A DNA stretch of 5,945 nt, from assembly GCA_050013795.1 (NCBI GenBank), contig JBEKEO010000196.1, forward strand, positions 1 through 5,945, given 5' to 3'. This document shows, piece after piece, positions 5,873 through 5,945 of this stretch. Position 1 is the stretch's first letter. The number at the start of each line of letters is the position of its first letter. The position numbers and the translations under genes were made by a program. The notes beneath the pieces were generated by a model. The model had not been told where the DNA came from. It ran no database searches and saw only the letters and a list, made by a program, of their open reading frames with translations. This stretch comes from CAWHOW01 sp050013795. GTDB taxonomy: Bacteria > Bacteroidota > Bacteroidia > Bacteroidales > CG2-30-32-10.

Positions 5873-5945
5873 CAATTTTTATTTTATTGAAATTATTTTT
5901 AAATATAATTGATAGCTTTTATTCAAAAGGATAATCTTTAAAAAA
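5873..5945. other. AT-rich tail downstream of the tRNA
   Basis: These are 73 nt of A/T-rich sequence to the window end. The T runs at 5876-5880 and 5882-5885 right after the tRNA could help release transcripts, but I see no GC-rich hairpin before them other than the tRNA's own T arm and acceptor stem. No gene or clear promoter is visible. Confidence 0.5.

Overview
The window looks like chromosomal DNA of a member of the Bacteroidota, probably a Bacteroidales-like or related environmental lineage. Four things point there: an AT-rich background; three promoter -7 boxes of the Bacteroidota type TAnnTTTG; no obvious Shine-Dalgarno sequences in front of the genes; and a lipoprotein with a Bacteroidota-style surface family architecture. 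The gene order debranching enzyme, glycosyltransferase, GH57 glycosidase is also one known from this phylum. The species cannot be named from the sequence.

Positions 1-3986, all on the minus strand, hold an alpha-glucan (glycogen/starch) metabolism operon. In transcription order it has a GH133-type glycogen debranching enzyme (3986 to 2034), a glycogen-synthase-like GT4/GT5-fold glycosyltransferase (2021 to 726, 12 bp after the first gene), and the N-terminal 215 residues of a GH57 alpha-amylase-type enzyme (647 to 1, cut by the window edge). The 78-bp gap before the GH57 gene carries a short degenerate tandem repeat. A single recognisable promoter (-7 box at 4018-4025, minus strand) sits in front of the debranching enzyme and probably drives all three genes. 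Together the enzymes would build or extend an alpha-1,4-glucan, trim its alpha-1,6 branches, and cleave or rearrange it by GH57 action, all presumably in the cytoplasm because none of the visible N-termini carries a signal peptide.

Positions 3987-4228 are a 242-bp AT-rich divergent intergenic region with two outward-facing promoters whose -7 boxes share an almost identical 12-mer. It also holds two short palindromes, one of them over the -33 region of the debranching-enzyme promoter.

Positions 4229-5674, plus strand, encode a 481-residue lipoprotein. It has a lipobox cysteine at residue 23, an Ig-like (Hydin/ASPM-like) domain, a right-handed beta-helix region, and a C-terminal tail ending in DIGAYE. 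It has no evident link to glycogen metabolism.

Positions 5675-5945 hold a complete Bacteroidota promoter (TTG, 20 nt, TAGGTTTG), a perfect 15-nt palindrome at the expected transcription start, and a class II tRNA-Ser with anticodon CGA (5784-5872). A 73-nt AT-rich tail with no further gene follows. I found no mobile element, CRISPR array, riboswitch or defence system. The window reads as ordinary core-genome DNA with a few small regulatory features worth checking.
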